A DNA stretch of 64,000 bases from Xanthomonas sacchari. GTDB taxonomy: Bacteria > Pseudomonadota > Gammaproteobacteria > Xanthomonadales > Xanthomonadaceae. The stretch covers positions 3,887,001-3,951,000 of the forward strand of contig NZ_CP100647.1 in assembly GCF_024266585.1 (NCBI RefSeq). The letters are read 5' to 3'. Made by a program: the position numbers and the translations under genes. The stretch's first letter is position 1. The number at the start of each line of letters is the position of its first letter. Positions 25,513 to 35,202 of the stretch are shown here, piece after piece. The notes below the pieces were generated by a model. That model made no database searches, was not told the DNA's origin, and saw only the letters and a list, made by a program, of their open reading frames with translations.

Positions 25513-26118
25513 TCAGGGGGCGTGCGGCGCCGGCGGCCAGGCCCCGGCGCGCTCGAGCAGTTGCTGCAGCATGGCGATCTGGCGGTTCTGCAGGTCCACC
25601 AGCGTCGCCCAGTCCTGCTCGCGCAGCTGGTTGAGCTTCTCGTGCACCTGCAGGATCTCCAGCTCGGCCTTGATGTTCACTTCGTAGTCGTTCTGCGCGT
25701 GCAGGCGGTCCACCGCCGCCTGGCGGTTCTGGCTCATCATGATCACCGGCGCCTGGATCGCCGCCAGGCACGACAGGCACAGGTTGAGCAGGATGTAGGG
25801 ATACGGATCGAAGGCGTGCGCCAGCACCAGGCTGTTGAGCGCGATCCAGCCCAGCAGCACCACGCCGAAGCCGATGATGAAGCCCCAGCTGCCGCCGATC
25901 GCGGCGACGCGGTCGGCGATGCGCTCGCCCAGCGAACGATCGCGGTCGGCCTGCTTGACGATGTCGCGGGCCACGTGGCGCTTGGCGATGAAGCGCTCCA
26001 CCACCTCGCGCTCGGCCTCGGACAGCGTGTCCAGTTCGGTCTGCAGCAGGTGCCGCGCGGTCTGGCGGCGGTCGATGCGGCTGCGCAGGAATGCAGACGC
26101 GCTGGCTTGGGTATTCAT
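25513..26118 (-). CDS. DUF1003 membrane protein in the prp operon
   Basis: A 201-residue DUF1003 protein. The soluble N-terminal helices ([13 protein letters not shown]) precede two adjacent membrane segments: [20 protein letters not shown] (about 80-100) and [20 protein letters not shown] (about 108-128). These include the family-typical [14 protein letters not shown] and MMSQNRQ. The C-terminal half is a predicted cytoplasmic coiled coil ([20 protein letters not shown] to [11 protein letters not shown]). Function of the family is not established. It lies between prpB and prpC with short gaps (31 and 40 bases), so it is cotranscribed with them. The ATG at 26118 begins the conserved part; 20 extra residues back to 26178 would overlap prpB. 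Confidence 0.88.
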   Translation of the reverse strand: MNTQASASAFLRSRIDRRQTARHLLQTELDTLSEAEREVVERFIAKRHVARDIVKQADRDRSLGERIADRVAAIGGSWGFIIGFGVVLLGWIALNSLVLAHAFDPYPYILLNLCLSCLAAIQAPVIMMSQNRQAAVDRLHAQNDYEVNIKAELEILQVHEKLNQLREQDWATLVDLQNRQIAMLQQLLERAGAWPPAPHAP

Positions 26119-26149
26119 GGACGCACTCGGGCAGGGAAATCGCCGCCGA

Positions 26150-27037
26150 TCATGCGCCCTTGCCGGCGAACAGCGCATCCAGGCGCTGCTCGAAGGCGTG
26201 GTAGCCGATGCGCTCGTACAGTTCCTCGCGGGTCTGCATGCGCTCCAGCACTCCCTGCTGGTGGCCGTCGCGGCGGATCGCGGTGTACACGTCCTCGGCG
26301 GCCTTGTTGGCGGCGCGGAACGCCGACAGCGGGAACAGCTGGATCGCCACGCCGGCCGAAGCCAGTTCGTCGCGGGTGAACAGCGGGGTCTTGCCGAACT
26401 CGGTGATGTTGGCCAGCACCGGCACCTTCACCGCGTCGACGAAGCGGCGGTAGGTGTCCAGGTCGTAGGCGGCCTCGGCGAAGATGCCGTCGGCGCCGGC
26501 CTCCACGCAGGCGATGGCGCGTTCGATCGCCGCGTCCACGCCCTCGGCCTGGATCGCATCGGTGCGCGCGATCAGGAAGAAGTCCGGATCGGTCTTGGCG
26601 TCGGCCGCGGCCTTGACCCGATCGACCATCTCGCCCTGGCTGACGATCTCCTTGCCCGGACGGTGACCGCAGCGCTTGGCGCCGACCTGGTCCTCGATGT
26701 GGCAGGCGGCCGCGCCGGCCTTGATCAGTGCCTTGATCGTGCGCTCGATGTTGAACGCGCTCGGCCCGAAGCCGGTGTCGATGTCCACCAGCAGCGGCAG
26801 CGGGCACACGTCGGTGATGCGGCGCACGTCGATCAGCACGTCGTCCAGAGTGTTGATGCCCAGATCCGGCAGGCCCAGCGAGCCGGCGGCGACGCCGCCG
26901 CCGGACAGGTAGATCGCCTTGTAGCCGGCACGCTGCGCCAGCAGCGCATGGTTGGCGTTGATCGCGCCGATCACCTGCAACGGCGCTTCGGCGGCCAGGG
27001 CGGCGCGGAAACCGGCGCCGGGGGAAACGAGGGACAT
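26150..27037 (-). CDS. prpB: 2-methylisocitrate lyase PrpB
   Basis: Cleaves 2-methylisocitrate to pyruvate and succinate, the last step of the methylcitrate cycle. The 295-residue protein has the isocitrate-lyase/PEP-mutase fold. It shows [10 protein letters not shown] (about 82-91, Mg-binding Asp residues), [20 protein letters not shown] with the catalytic Cys123 in KRCGH, and LIARTDA. This position and length agree with E. coli PrpB. The ATG at 27037 has AGGAG six bases upstream; a start at 27115 would run through the promoter. It is the first gene of the operon, divergent from the HTH-citrate synthase gene with 118 bases between the two starts. Confidence 0.95.
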   Translation of the reverse strand: MSLVSPGAGFRAALAAEAPLQVIGAINANHALLAQRAGYKAIYLSGGGVAAGSLGLPDLGINTLDDVLIDVRRITDVCPLPLLVDIDTGFGPSAFNIERTIKALIKAGAAACHIEDQVGAKRCGHRPGKEIVSQGEMVDRVKAAADAKTDPDFFLIARTDAIQAEGVDAAIERAIACVEAGADGIFAEAAYDLDTYRRFVDAVKVPVLANITEFGKTPLFTRDELASAGVAIQLFPLSAFRAANKAAEDVYTAIRRDGHQQGVLERMQTREELYERIGYHAFEQRLDALFAGKGA

Positions 27038-27117
27038 GGACGGCTCCTGACGAAGAGGCGGCGGCGCCCGCCGGGCGTTCCGCGATGGGCGCCAATCTGG
27101 CACTCTCGCCGGCACGG

Positions 27118-27141
27118 ATCAATCTTGATTCAATGAATCAA
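27118..27141. promoter_or_regulatory. Perfect palindromic operator between prpB and the HTH-citrate synthase gene
   Basis: TTGATTCA-A-TGAATCAA (27125-27141) is a perfect 17-bp palindrome. It is joined on the left by ATCAA (27118-27122), so that ATCAA-TC-TTGAT makes a second overlapping dyad and there are three half-sites in a row. It sits 14 bases before the ATG of the divergent regulator-like gene and about 80 bases upstream of prpB. Position and symmetry mark it as the likely binding site of the prp regulator, probably with autoregulation. Confidence 0.8.
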
Positions 27142-27155
27142 CCTATCATCCCTTC

Positions 27156-28397
27156 ATGTCCGACAGCCCCGACCGCAACCTGATCTCCGCCGCGGAAGCC
27201 TGCGCCCTGCTCGGCATCAGCAGCGCCACCCTGTACGCCTACGTCAGCCGCGGCCTGCTGAGTTCGCGCGCCGGCGCCGACCACCGCAGCCGCGCCTACC
27301 TGCGCGCGGAAGTGGAGCGGCTGGCGCAGCGCAAGCGCGCCGGCCGCGGCGCCGCGCGTGGCGCCGCGCAGAGCCTGGACCGCGGCCTGCCGGTGCTGGA
27401 GACGCGGATCTCGCTGATCCGCCCCGACGGCCCCTACTACCGCGGACGCTCGGCGGTGGCCATGGTCCGCGCCGGCGCCAGCCTGGAGGACATCGCGCGG
27501 CTGCTGTGGGACTGCCCGGAGGGCGAAGACCCGTTCGCCAGCGCGCCGGTCGCGCCTTGGCCGGCGGTGGTGGCGCCGCTGGCCGGGCATGCCGCGCTGC
27601 CGCCGCTGGAACGCGCCATGGCCTGCATCCCGCTGCTGGCCCTGGACCTGCGCCAGTCGCTCAACGCCGCCCCCGGCGTGCGCCGCGAGAGTGCCGCCAC
27701 CCTGCTGCGGCAGACCGCCGCGCTGCTGGTCGGCACCGCAGCGGACGCGCGCCCGGTGCATCGCCTGATCGCCGACCATTGGCGTCCCGGCGACGCCAGC
27801 TTCGCCGAACTGGTGCGCGCCGCGCTGCTGCTGTGCGCCGACCACGAGCTCAACGTCTCCGCCTTCGCCGCCCGCGTGGTCGCCTCCACCGGCGCGCCGC
27901 TGCACGCCACCGTCAGCGCCGGCCTGGCCGCGCTGTCCGGCCCGCGCCACGGCGGTGCCACCGCGCGTGCCCACGCCCTACTGCGCGACGCCCAGGACGC
28001 GCCCAGCGCCGCCGCCCTGATCGCCGAACGCTGGCAGCGCGGCGACGACCTGCCCGGCTTCCACCACGCCCTGTACCCGGACGGCGATCCGCGCGCGGCC
28101 GAAGTGCTGCGCCTGCTGCGCGCACGCTGCGCCGGCAGCGCGCGCATGCAGCACGTGGAAGCGGTGATCGCCGCCGCCCAGGACTGCAGCGGCCAGCGCC
28201 CGAACATCGACTGCCTGCTGGCCGCGCTCTGCTTCGTCCACGACCTGCCCGCCGCGCACGCCCTTGTGCTGTTCGCCGCCGCCCGCCAGGCCGGCTGGCT
28301 GGCCCACGCCCTGGAACAGCAGGCCCTGGGCAAGCTGATCCGGCCACGGGCGCGCTACACCGGGGCGATGCCGGAGGATGGTGGCGCGCGCGACTGA
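27156..28397 (+). CDS. Helix-turn-helix domain fused to citrate synthase; probable prp regulator
   Basis: A 413-residue fusion. Residues about 8-55 form a MerR/excisionase-type DNA-binding domain (LISAAEACALLGISSATLYAYVSRG, then an arginine-rich wing). Residues about 75-405 are a small citrate synthase fold. The three catalytic residues of citrate synthases are still present: His265 in GPRHGGAT, His304 in GFHHALYPDGDPR and Asp352 in NIDCLLA. The CoA-side segment ADHELNVSAFA and the C-terminal IRPRARYTG are also kept. It starts divergently from prpB. A ribosome-binding site is not evident, and the ATG lies 14 bases from the palindromic operator, so the transcript may be nearly leaderless. I infer a transcription factor that senses citrate, methylcitrate or propionyl-CoA through its enzyme-like domain. 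An active bifunctional enzyme is an alternative. Confidence 0.85.
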   Translation: MSDSPDRNLISAAEACALLGISSATLYAYVSRGLLSSRAGADHRSRAYLRAEVERLAQRKRAGRGAARGAAQSLDRGLPVLETRISLIRPDGPYYRGRSAVAMVRAGASLEDIARLLWDCPEGEDPFASAPVAPWPAVVAPLAGHAALPPLERAMACIPLLALDLRQSLNAAPGVRRESAATLLRQTAALLVGTAADARPVHRLIADHWRPGDASFAELVRAALLLCADHELNVSAFAARVVASTGAPLHATVSAGLAALSGPRHGGATARAHALLRDAQDAPSAAALIAERWQRGDDLPGFHHALYPDGDPRAAEVLRLLRARCAGSARMQHVEAVIAAAQDCSGQRPNIDCLLAALCFVHDLPAAHALVLFAAARQAGWLAHALEQQALGKLIRPRARYTGAMPEDGGARD

Positions 28398-28642
28398 GAC
28401 AACGGCCGGGACACGCCAAACGCGCTTCGGCGACAAGTAGACAGGTACGGCCTGCAGGTGTATCTAAAAACCGCCAACGGCGAAGACCAAGACCTCGGCC
28501 GGCATCGGCACCTGAGCGCAGTCGCCGCCCTTCCACTGCCACGTTGAACAAGCCGGCCTGACCGGCGGATTGCGCCGGCGCATCGGAAGGGCCGCGCCCT
28601 CCAACACGTTCAGCAAGGTCACCTCGCCAAGGTCGCGCCCGC

Positions 28643-28660
28643 GGTGTACAAATGTACACC
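28643..28660. promoter_or_regulatory. LexA2 operator (SOS box) touching the lexA2 start codon
   Basis: GGTGTACA-AA-TGTACACC is a perfect 8+2+8 palindrome whose last base precedes the ATG at 28661. The core TGTACAAATGTACA matches, as far as I recall, the operator described for the second LexA of Xanthomonas. It should repress the whole lexA2-imuA-imuB-dnaE2 operon. The 28398-28642 stretch upstream holds no convincing gene. Confidence 0.88.
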
Positions 28661-29269
28661 ATGACCACCCTGTCCCCGCAGCGCGCCGCCATCCTCGCCT
28701 ACGTCCACGCCTGCGCCGAGCAGGACGGGCGGCCGCCAAGTCTGGCCGAGATCGCCGAACGCTTCGGCTTCGCCTCGCGCAATGCCGCGCGCAAGCACGT
28801 GCAGGCGCTGGTCGAGGCCGGGCTGCTGGCGCAGGTTCCGCAGCAGGCTCGCAGCCTGCGCCCGGCGCAGGCCGGCACCCGCAGCGAACTGCTGCAACTG
28901 CCGGTGCTGGGGCGGGTGGCCGCCGGCGCGCCGATCGGCGCCGACATCGGCCTGGACCAGCAACTGCGCCTGGACCGCGCCGTGTTCGCGTTGCGCCCGG
29001 ACTACCTGCTGCGGGTGCAGGGCGACTCGATGATCGACGACGGCATCCTCGACGGCGACCTGGTCGGCGTGCGCCGCGCCGCCGACGCGCGCAACGGCCA
29101 GATCGTGGTGGCGCGGCTGGACGGCGAACTCACCATCAAGCGCTACCGCGCCGATGGCGACGGCATCGCGCTGCTGCCGCGCAATCCTGCCTATGCGCCG
29201 ATCGTGGTCGGCCCCGGGCAGGACTTCGCCATCGAAGGGCATTACTGCGGCCTGATCCGGCCCGGCTGA
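28661..29269 (+). CDS. lexA2: LexA2 repressor of the mutagenesis cassette
   Basis: LexA-type repressor of 202 aa. The winged helix-turn-helix occupies about residues 5-65 (PSLAEIAERFGFASRNAARKHV is the recognition region). The peptidase S24 domain contains the self-cleavage bond Ala88-Gly89 in GRVAAGAP, nucleophile Ser123 in GDSMIDDG and Lys160 in ELTIKR. On DNA damage RecA filaments would trigger cleavage and induce the downstream genes. An ATG at 28652 (MYTM) lies inside the operator palindrome, so the ATG at 28661 is the better start. The gene overlaps imuA by one base. It differs from a housekeeping LexA by its location in this cassette; a second lexA near recA is expected elsewhere. Confidence 0.92.
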   Translation: MTTLSPQRAAILAYVHACAEQDGRPPSLAEIAERFGFASRNAARKHVQALVEAGLLAQVPQQARSLRPAQAGTRSELLQLPVLGRVAAGAPIGADIGLDQQLRLDRAVFALRPDYLLRVQGDSMIDDGILDGDLVGVRRAADARNGQIVVARLDGELTIKRYRADGDGIALLPRNPAYAPIVVGPGQDFAIEGHYCGLIRPG

Positions 29270-29889
29270 TGGCCGCCGTCGTCGCCCTCGACCGCCTGCT
29301 GGCCGAGCGCCGGGTCTGGCGCGGCCAGCCGACCGCGCTGCCGCCCAGCGCGCAGCCCACCGGGCACGCCGCGCTGGACGCGGTGCTGCCGGCGCGCGGC
29401 TGGCCGGAGATGGCGCTGACCGAACTGCTGCACGCCGCCGACGGCATCGGCGAACTGCAAGTGCTGTGGCCGACCCTGGCGCGGCTGTCGCAAGGCGGCG
29501 GGCGCATCGTGCTGGTGGATCCGCCGTACCTGCCCTACCCCGCCGCCTGGGCCCAGGCCGGGGTGGCGCTGGCGCAGGTGCAGATCGTCCGCGCCGGCGC
29601 GGACGCGGCCTGGGCCGCCGAGCAATGCCTGCGCGCGGGCAGTTGCGCGGCGGTGCTGTGCTGGCCGGGACTGGCCGCCGACAAGACCCTGCGCCGGCTG
29701 CAGGTAGCGGCCGAGACCGGGCGCACCCTGGGCTTCGCCTACCGGCCGCTGAAGGCCGCCGCCAATCCGTCGCCGGCCGCGCTGCGCCTGGCCATCGACG
29801 CCGCACCGGCGCAACTGCGCGTGCTCAAGTGCCGCGGCGGCCTGCCGCCGGCGCAGCCGATCGCCCTGTCCGCCCTGGCGGCCGGGTGA
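29269..29889 (+). CDS. imuA: ImuA, RecA-like SOS mutagenesis protein
   Basis: A 206-residue ImuA (SulA/RecA-like) protein, the first accessory gene of the imuA-imuB-dnaE2 translesion cassette. After an N-terminal segment (MAAVVALDRLLAERRVWRG) it shows ALDAVLPARGWPEMALTELL, a degenerate RecA-type start, and then GGRIVLVDPPYLPYPAAWAQAGV. The C-terminal tail is short and Pro/Leu-rich. There is no intact Walker A motif, as is normal for ImuA. Its ATG overlaps the lexA2 TGA, and imuB follows after ten bases. It is thought to assist recruitment of ImuB and DnaE2 to damaged DNA under SOS control. Confidence 0.9.
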   Translation: MAAVVALDRLLAERRVWRGQPTALPPSAQPTGHAALDAVLPARGWPEMALTELLHAADGIGELQVLWPTLARLSQGGGRIVLVDPPYLPYPAAWAQAGVALAQVQIVRAGADAAWAAEQCLRAGSCAAVLCWPGLAADKTLRRLQVAAETGRTLGFAYRPLKAAANPSPAALRLAIDAAPAQLRVLKCRGGLPPAQPIALSALAAG

Positions 29890-29899
29890 GGCCGCCCCC

Positions 29900-31324
29900 A
29901 TGCGCTGGGCCTGCATCCTGTTGCCGCAACTGGCGCTGGACACCGTCCTGCGCCGCTGGCCGACGCCGGACGAGCCGCTGGCGCTGCTCGACGGCCCGCC
30001 GCAGCGGCGCACGCTGAAGGCGGTCAACGCCGCCGCGCGCGCCCGCGGCCTGCGTCCCGGGCAATCGCTGGTCACCGCGCAGGCGCTGTGCGACCGCTTC
30101 GCCACCGCCCTGCACGATGCCGAAGAAAGCCGCCGCAGCCAGCAGTTCCTCGCGGCGTGGGCGTACCGCTTCAGTTCGCTGGTCAGCACCGACTACCCCG
30201 GTGCGCTGCTGCTGGAGATCGAGGCCAGCCTCGGCCTGTTCGGGCCGTGGCCGCGCTTCGAGGCGCGGCTGCGCGAGGAACTGACCGCGCTGGGTTTCCG
30301 TCATCGCATCGTGGTCGCACCGCATCCGCTGGCCGCGCGCGCGCTGGTCAATGCGCACGACGGTATCGCCCTGCTCGACAACGCCGCGCTGCAGCGCGCG
30401 CTGGGGCAATTGCCGATCGCCCGTGCCGGGCTGTCGCCGGCCCTGGCCGACGGCTTCGCGCGGATGGGCCTGCGCCGCCTGCAGCAGCTGTTCGCACTGC
30501 CGCGCACCGCGCTGGCACGGCGCTATCCGCCGGCCCTGCTGCAGCACCTGGACGCGTTGCGTGGGCAGGTGCCGCTGCCGCTGCAGTACTACCTGCCGCC
30601 GGACCGCTTCGATGCACGTGTGGAACTGGGCTATGTGACCGAATCCAACCAGGCGCTGCTGTTCCCGCTGCGTCGGCTGACCCAGGACCTGGCCGCGTTC
30701 CTGGCCGGACGCGACGGCGGCGTGCAGCGCTTCCGCCTGCTGCTCGAACACGAGGACCTGGAGCCCAGCGTGGTGCCGGTGGGATTGCTCGCCGCCGAGC
30801 GCGATGCGGCGATGCTGTTCGAACTGGCGCGCGGGCGCCTGCAGCAGGCCAGCGTGCCGGCGCCGGTGCAGGCGCTGCGCCTGTGCGCCGACGAACTGCC
30901 GCCGTTCGTGCCGGCCGCGCGCGAACTGTTCGACGAGCGCGCGCAACAGGCGCTGCCCTGGGAGCAATTGCGCGAACGCCTGCGCGCGCGCCTGGGCGAC
31001 GACGCCGTGCACGGCCTGCGCGCGCACGCCGACCATCGCCCGGAACTGGCCTGGCGCGCCGACTCCGCGCCAACACGCAACACGGCCGCGCCCGCCGCCA
31101 CCGCACCGCCACGGCCCGGCTGGCTGCTGCCGCGACCGGTGCCGCTGCGCGAGCGCGCGCCCGAACGCCTGGCCGGGCCGGAACGCATCGAGAGCGGCTG
31201 GTGGGACGACGGCGACGTGCGCCGCGACTACTACGTCGTGCGCACCCGCCAGGGCCAGCGCGCCTGGGCCTTCGCCCCGGCCGACGCGCCGGACGCGCTG
31301 ATGCTGCACGGCTGGTTCGCATGA
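29900..31324 (+). CDS. imuB: ImuB, inactive Y-family polymerase homologue
   Basis: Y-family DNA polymerase-like protein of 474 aa that acts as the hub of the ImuA-ImuB-DnaE2 mutasome. The family fold is recognisable: [14 protein letters not shown] at the start, then [13 protein letters not shown], then the little-finger region. The acidic catalytic residues are missing. The N-terminal DMDxFFA equivalent is LPQLALD and the SIDE equivalent is LLEIEAS. ImuB is therefore expected to be catalytically dead and to contribute the beta-clamp contact; I did not identify the clamp motif with certainty. The C-terminal part carries an extra [15 protein letters not shown] and [16 protein letters not shown] domain. 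The stop overlaps the dnaE2 start by four bases. Confidence 0.92.
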   Translation: MRWACILLPQLALDTVLRRWPTPDEPLALLDGPPQRRTLKAVNAAARARGLRPGQSLVTAQALCDRFATALHDAEESRRSQQFLAAWAYRFSSLVSTDYPGALLLEIEASLGLFGPWPRFEARLREELTALGFRHRIVVAPHPLAARALVNAHDGIALLDNAALQRALGQLPIARAGLSPALADGFARMGLRRLQQLFALPRTALARRYPPALLQHLDALRGQVPLPLQYYLPPDRFDARVELGYVTESNQALLFPLRRLTQDLAAFLAGRDGGVQRFRLLLEHEDLEPSVVPVGLLAAERDAAMLFELARGRLQQASVPAPVQALRLCADELPPFVPAARELFDERAQQALPWEQLRERLRARLGDDAVHGLRAHADHRPELAWRADSAPTRNTAAPAATAPPRPGWLLPRPVPLRERAPERLAGPERIESGWWDDGDVRRDYYVVRTRQGQRAWAFAPADAPDALMLHGWFA

Positions 31325-34300
31325 GCCACACCCCGCCGCATCCGCGCATGCCGCCGCGCCTGCGGCTGCTGCCGACGCCGGCCCCTGCGCAAACCAGCGC
31401 CCCCGCCACCAGCGCGCCGCCCGCGCTGGCGGACCCCACGCTGCCCGACTACGCCGAACTGCACTGCCTGTCCAACTTCAGCTTCCAACGCGGCGCCTCG
31501 CATCCGTGGGAACTGTGCGAACGTGCGCTGCGCCACGGCTACCGCGCCCTGGCGATCACCGACGAATGCAGCCTGGCCGGCATCGTGCGTGCGTGGCAGG
31601 CGGCCCGGGACATGGGCCTGCACCTCATCGTCGGTAGCGAGATCCAGTTCGAGCACGGCCCCAAGCTGGTGCTGCTGGCCGAGACCCTGCACGGCTACCA
31701 GCGGCTGTGCCGGCTGATCACCCTGGCCCGGCGCCGCGCCGACAAAGGGACCTATCGCGCGCTGCGCGAGGACCTGGCCAGCGCCGACGACGGCGCCGGC
31801 CTGCTGTGCCTCTGGCTGCCGCGCGGCGACGGCGACGACGCGGCGGACGGCGCCTGGCTGCAGGCGCGCTTCCCGCAGCGGCTGTGGCTGGCGGTGGAAC
31901 TGCTGCGCGGCCCCGACGACGCCGCGCTGCTGCAGGCGCGCCTGCAACTGGCGCAGCGCCTGCACCTGCCCGCCGTGGCCAGCGGCGACGTGCACATGCA
32001 CGCACGCGGCCGCCGCGCGCTGCAGGACACCTTGACCGCGATCCGCCAGCGCCTGCCGCTGCACGAAGCCGGCGCCCACCTGTATCCCAACGGCGAGCGC
32101 CACCTGCGCCCGCGCGCCACGCTGGCGGCGCTGTATCCACCCGCGCTGCTGGCCGAGACGGTGCGCATCGCCCAGCGTTGCGACTTCAACCTCGGCCAAC
32201 TGCAGTACGAATACCCGCACGAACTGGTGCCGCCCGGGCACACGCCCACGCAATGGCTGCGCCTGCTCACCGAGCGCGGCGCGGCCGAGCGCTGGCCGCA
32301 GGGCGTGCCGGACAAGGCGCGGCGCCTGATCGAGCACGAACTCGGGGTGATCGAGCGGCTGCAGTACGAGTCCTACTTCCTCACCGTGTACGACCTGGTG
32401 CGCTTCGCGCGCTCCAAGGACATCCTGTGCCAGGGCCGCGGCTCGGCGGCGAACTCGGCGGTGTGCTACGCGCTGGGCATCACCGCGATCGATCCGGACC
32501 GCATCGGCATGCTGTTCGAACGCTTCATCTCCGAAGAGCGCAAGGAGCGGCCGGACATCGACATCGATTTCGAGCACGACCGCCGCGAGGAAGTGATCCA
32601 GTACATCTTCCGCCACTACGGCCGCGAGCGCGCCGCGCTGGCGGCGGTGGCGATCAGCTACCACACGCGCAGCGCGGTGCGCGACGTGGCGCGCGCACTG
32701 GGCCTGCCCAGCGACACCGTCGATGCGCTGTCCTCCGCGCTGGGCCAGCGCGATCCGGTGGAGTCGGCGCAGGAGCTGCTGCGCGAACGCGGCTTCGATC
32801 CGGACACGCCGGTGATGCGCCGGCTGCTGGTGCTCGCCAGCCAACTGATCGGCTTCCCACGGCACCTGTCGCAGCATCCCGGCGGCTTCGTCATCTCCGA
32901 GCATGCGCTGCACACCCTGGTGCCGGTGGAGAACGCGACCATGGCCGAGCGCACGGTGATCCAGTGGGACAAGGACGACCTGGAACTGGTCGGGCTGATG
33001 AAGGTCGACGTGCTCGCGCTGGGCATGCTCAGCGCACTGCGGCGCACCCTCGACCTGCTGCGCGCGCATCGCGGCCGCGACTACACGCTCGCCACCATCC
33101 CCGCCGAAGACCCGCAGACCTACGCGATGATCCAGCGCGCCGACACCATCGGCGTGTTCCAGATCGAATCGCGCGCACAGATGGCGATGCTGCCGCGGCT
33201 GCAGCCAAAAGCGTTCTACGACCTGGTCATCCAGGTGGCGATCGTGCGCCCCGGGCCGATCCAGGGCGGCATGGTGCATCCGTACCTGCGCCGGCGCAGC
33301 GGCGAGGAAGCCACCGACGATCTGCCCGACGAGCTGCGCGAGGTATTCAAGCGCACGCTCGGCGTGCCACTGTTCCAGGAACAGGTGATGCAACTCGCGG
33401 TGGTCGCCGCCGGCTACACGCCGGGCCAGGCCGACCAGTTGCGCCGCTCGATGGCGGCCTGGAAACGCCACGGCGGCCTGGAACCGCATCGCGAGAAATT
33501 GTTGGAGGGCATGCTCGAGCGAGGCTACAGCGCCGAATTCGCCGCACGCATCTTCGAACAGATCAAGGGCTTCGGCAGCTACGGCTTTCCCGAGAGCCAC
33601 GCCGCCAGCTTCGCCCTGCTCACCTACGCCAGTTGCTGGCTCAAGTGCCACGAACCGGCGGCGTTCACCTGCGCCCTGATCAACAGTTGGCCGATGGGGT
33701 TCTACAGCCCGGACCAGTTGCTGCAGGACGCGCGCCGCCACGGCTTGCAGGTGCGGCCGGTGGACGTGCGCTACAGCGACTGGGACTGCAGCCTGGAAGC
33801 GTACAGCCCCGATCCGCAGGTGCAGCCGGCGATCCGCCTGGGCCTGCGCCTGGGCCTGCGCCTGGTCCGCGGCCTGGCCGAGGATGCCGCGCAGCGCCTG
33901 CAGCAGGCGCGCGCACAGGCCCCGTTCCACGACCTCGCCGACCTGTGCCACCGCGCCGCGCTCGATGACAAGGCCCGTGCCGCGCTCGCCGACGCTGGCG
34001 CGTTGAAAGCACTGGCCGGGCATCGCCATCGCGCACGCTGGGCGGTGGCCGGCGTCGAGGCGCAGCGCCCCCTGTTCGAAGCGCTCGCGGCCACGCCCGA
34101 ACAGCAGGTCGCGCTGCCGCTGCCCAGCCAGGGCGAGGACATCCGCGCCGACTACGCCACCCTCGGCACCACCCTGGGCAAGCACCCGCTGACCCTGCTG
34201 CGCGCGCAACTGCGTGCGCGCCGCTACCGTCATTCCGGCGAACTGCGCGCGCTGCCGCATGCCAGCGCGGTCGCCATCGCCGGCCTGGTGACCATGCGCC

Positions 34301-34545
34301 AGCGCCCGCAGACCGCCAGCGGCGTCACCTTCGTCACCCTCGAGGACGAGCACGGCCTGGTCAACGTGGTGGTGTGGCGACGCCTGGCCGACCGCCAGCG
34401 CCAGGCGCTGCTCGAATCCCGGCTGCTGCTGGTACGCGGCCGCATGGAAACCGCCGATGGCGTGCGCCACCTGATCGCCGGCCACCTCGAGGACCTGACG
34501 CCCATGCTGCTCGGCCTGGACATCCGCAGCCGGGATTTTCATTGA
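31321..34545 (+). CDS. dnaE2: Error-prone DNA polymerase DnaE2 (ImuC)
   Basis: Alternative C-family polymerase alpha subunit of 1074 aa that performs translesion synthesis. The N-terminal PHP domain is seen in [19 protein letters not shown] and [12 protein letters not shown]. The polymerase palm carries [20 protein letters not shown], with the catalytic aspartates in DIDIDF, preceded by [18 protein letters not shown]. Helix-hairpin-helix and OB-fold regions follow ([24 protein letters not shown] at the OB fold). The protein is shorter than the replicative DnaE1 (about 1160-1190 aa), as DnaE2 proteins are. The start ATG overlaps the imuB stop. The Pro/Ala-rich first 40 residues are probably a flexible extension. 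Confidence 0.94.
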   Translation: MSHTPPHPRMPPRLRLLPTPAPAQTSAPATSAPPALADPTLPDYAELHCLSNFSFQRGASHPWELCERALRHGYRALAITDECSLAGIVRAWQAARDMGLHLIVGSEIQFEHGPKLVLLAETLHGYQRLCRLITLARRRADKGTYRALREDLASADDGAGLLCLWLPRGDGDDAADGAWLQARFPQRLWLAVELLRGPDDAALLQARLQLAQRLHLPAVASGDVHMHARGRRALQDTLTAIRQRLPLHEAGAHLYPNGERHLRPRATLAALYPPALLAETVRIAQRCDFNLGQLQYEYPHELVPPGHTPTQWLRLLTERGAAERWPQGVPDKARRLIEHELGVIERLQYESYFLTVYDLVRFARSKDILCQGRGSAANSAVCYALGITAIDPDRIGMLFERFISEERKERPDIDIDFEHDRREEVIQYIFRHYGRERAALAAVAISYHTRSAVRDVARALGLPSDTVDALSSALGQRDPVESAQELLRERGFDPDTPVMRRLLVLASQLIGFPRHLSQHPGGFVISEHALHTLVPVENATMAERTVIQWDKDDLELVGLMKVDVLALGMLSALRRTLDLLRAHRGRDYTLATIPAEDPQTYAMIQRADTIGVFQIESRAQMAMLPRLQPKAFYDLVIQVAIVRPGPIQGGMVHPYLRRRSGEEATDDLPDELREVFKRTLGVPLFQEQVMQLAVVAAGYTPGQADQLRRSMAAWKRHGGLEPHREKLLEGMLERGYSAEFAARIFEQIKGFGSYGFPESHAASFALLTYASCWLKCHEPAAFTCALINSWPMGFYSPDQLLQDARRHGLQVRPVDVRYSDWDCSLEAYSPDPQVQPAIRLGLRLGLRLVRGLAEDAAQRLQQARAQAPFHDLADLCHRAALDDKARAALADAGALKALAGHRHRARWAVAGVEAQRPLFEALAATPEQQVALPLPSQGEDIRADYATLGTTLGKHPLTLLRAQLRARRYRHSGELRALPHASAVAIAGLVTMRQRPQTASGVTFVTLEDEHGLVNVVVWRRLADRQRQALLESRLLLVRGRMETADGVRHLIAGHLEDLTPMLLGLDIRSRDFH

Positions 34546-34631
34546 GGTGGCGCCGCGGCGACGCGCAGCTCGATGCGACGCCTGCGCCCACGCCGTCACG
34601 CTCGCTGCCGCCGACCGCGACCTCCGCAAGT

Positions 34632-35081
34632 TCAGGGCTGTTTGCCCAGCGCAGCCAACAACGTCTGCACGCCTTTCCAGCCCCAGTACACGCGGTGGCA
34701 GGCGATCAATCCGGCCGCGTCCAGGTCCATCACTTCCACCAGATCGACCTGATCGCCCTGCGGCGTGTCGCGCGGATACTCCCAGACCAGTTGCCGCCCG
34801 GCGACATGACAGTGGCCGCTGCGATACCAGCGGCCCAGGCCGTTCTCGGGCTGGGCGAAGGACGCGGCGAAGAACGCCGCGATGGCGTCGCGGCCCTGCA
34901 GCCGCCCATCCTGCCGTGGCGCCGAGGCCACATAGGCCAACGGCGATTCCAACTGGGCATCCGGCGCATACAGCGCCATCAACCCCGGCAGATCGCGCGC
35001 GACTACATATTGATGCCAGCGTTCGAATACGACATGCGCATCGCGCTCGGCGGGGGTCGATGACGTTTCGTTCGTCTGCAT
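34632..35081 (-). CDS. SnoaL/NTF2-like protein
   Basis: A 149-residue protein with the NTF2-like (SnoaL) fold. It shows ERWHQYVVARDLPGLMALYAPDAQLESPLA, then GRDAIAAFFAASFAQPE, and LVWEYPRDTPQGDQVDLVEVMDLDAAGLIACHRVYWGWKG. Such proteins bind or isomerise small hydrophobic molecules; no specific activity can be assigned. The ATG at 35081 has GGAG seven bases upstream. It is divergent from the ArsR-like gene across 121 bases, so that regulator may control it. The 86 bases between its stop and dnaE2 contain nothing recognisable. Confidence 0.82.
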   Translation of the reverse strand: MQTNETSSTPAERDAHVVFERWHQYVVARDLPGLMALYAPDAQLESPLAYVASAPRQDGRLQGRDAIAAFFAASFAQPENGLGRWYRSGHCHVAGRQLVWEYPRDTPQGDQVDLVEVMDLDAAGLIACHRVYWGWKGVQTLLAALGKQP

Positions 35082-35202
35082 CGGCAGGCTCCGGTGGGGA
35101 TGCGCACAGTCTGGGAAACCGACAACCGCATCGCTTCGCCGCGTATCGAAACGTCGTGGCATCGCCGGCCCTATGATGCGCAGGTCCATCGGGAGCGCGG
35201 CG

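Noticed and set aside
28464-28739. Minus-strand 91-codon frame in the gap before lexA2 and across its start
   Set aside because: It overlaps the LexA2 operator and the lexA2 coding start. It has no ribosome-binding site or known motif, although its last 50 residues look less random than average.
34546-34631. Short spacer after dnaE2 as a possible small RNA or terminator
   Set aside because: No hairpin with a U-tract or promoter was seen in these 86 bases.
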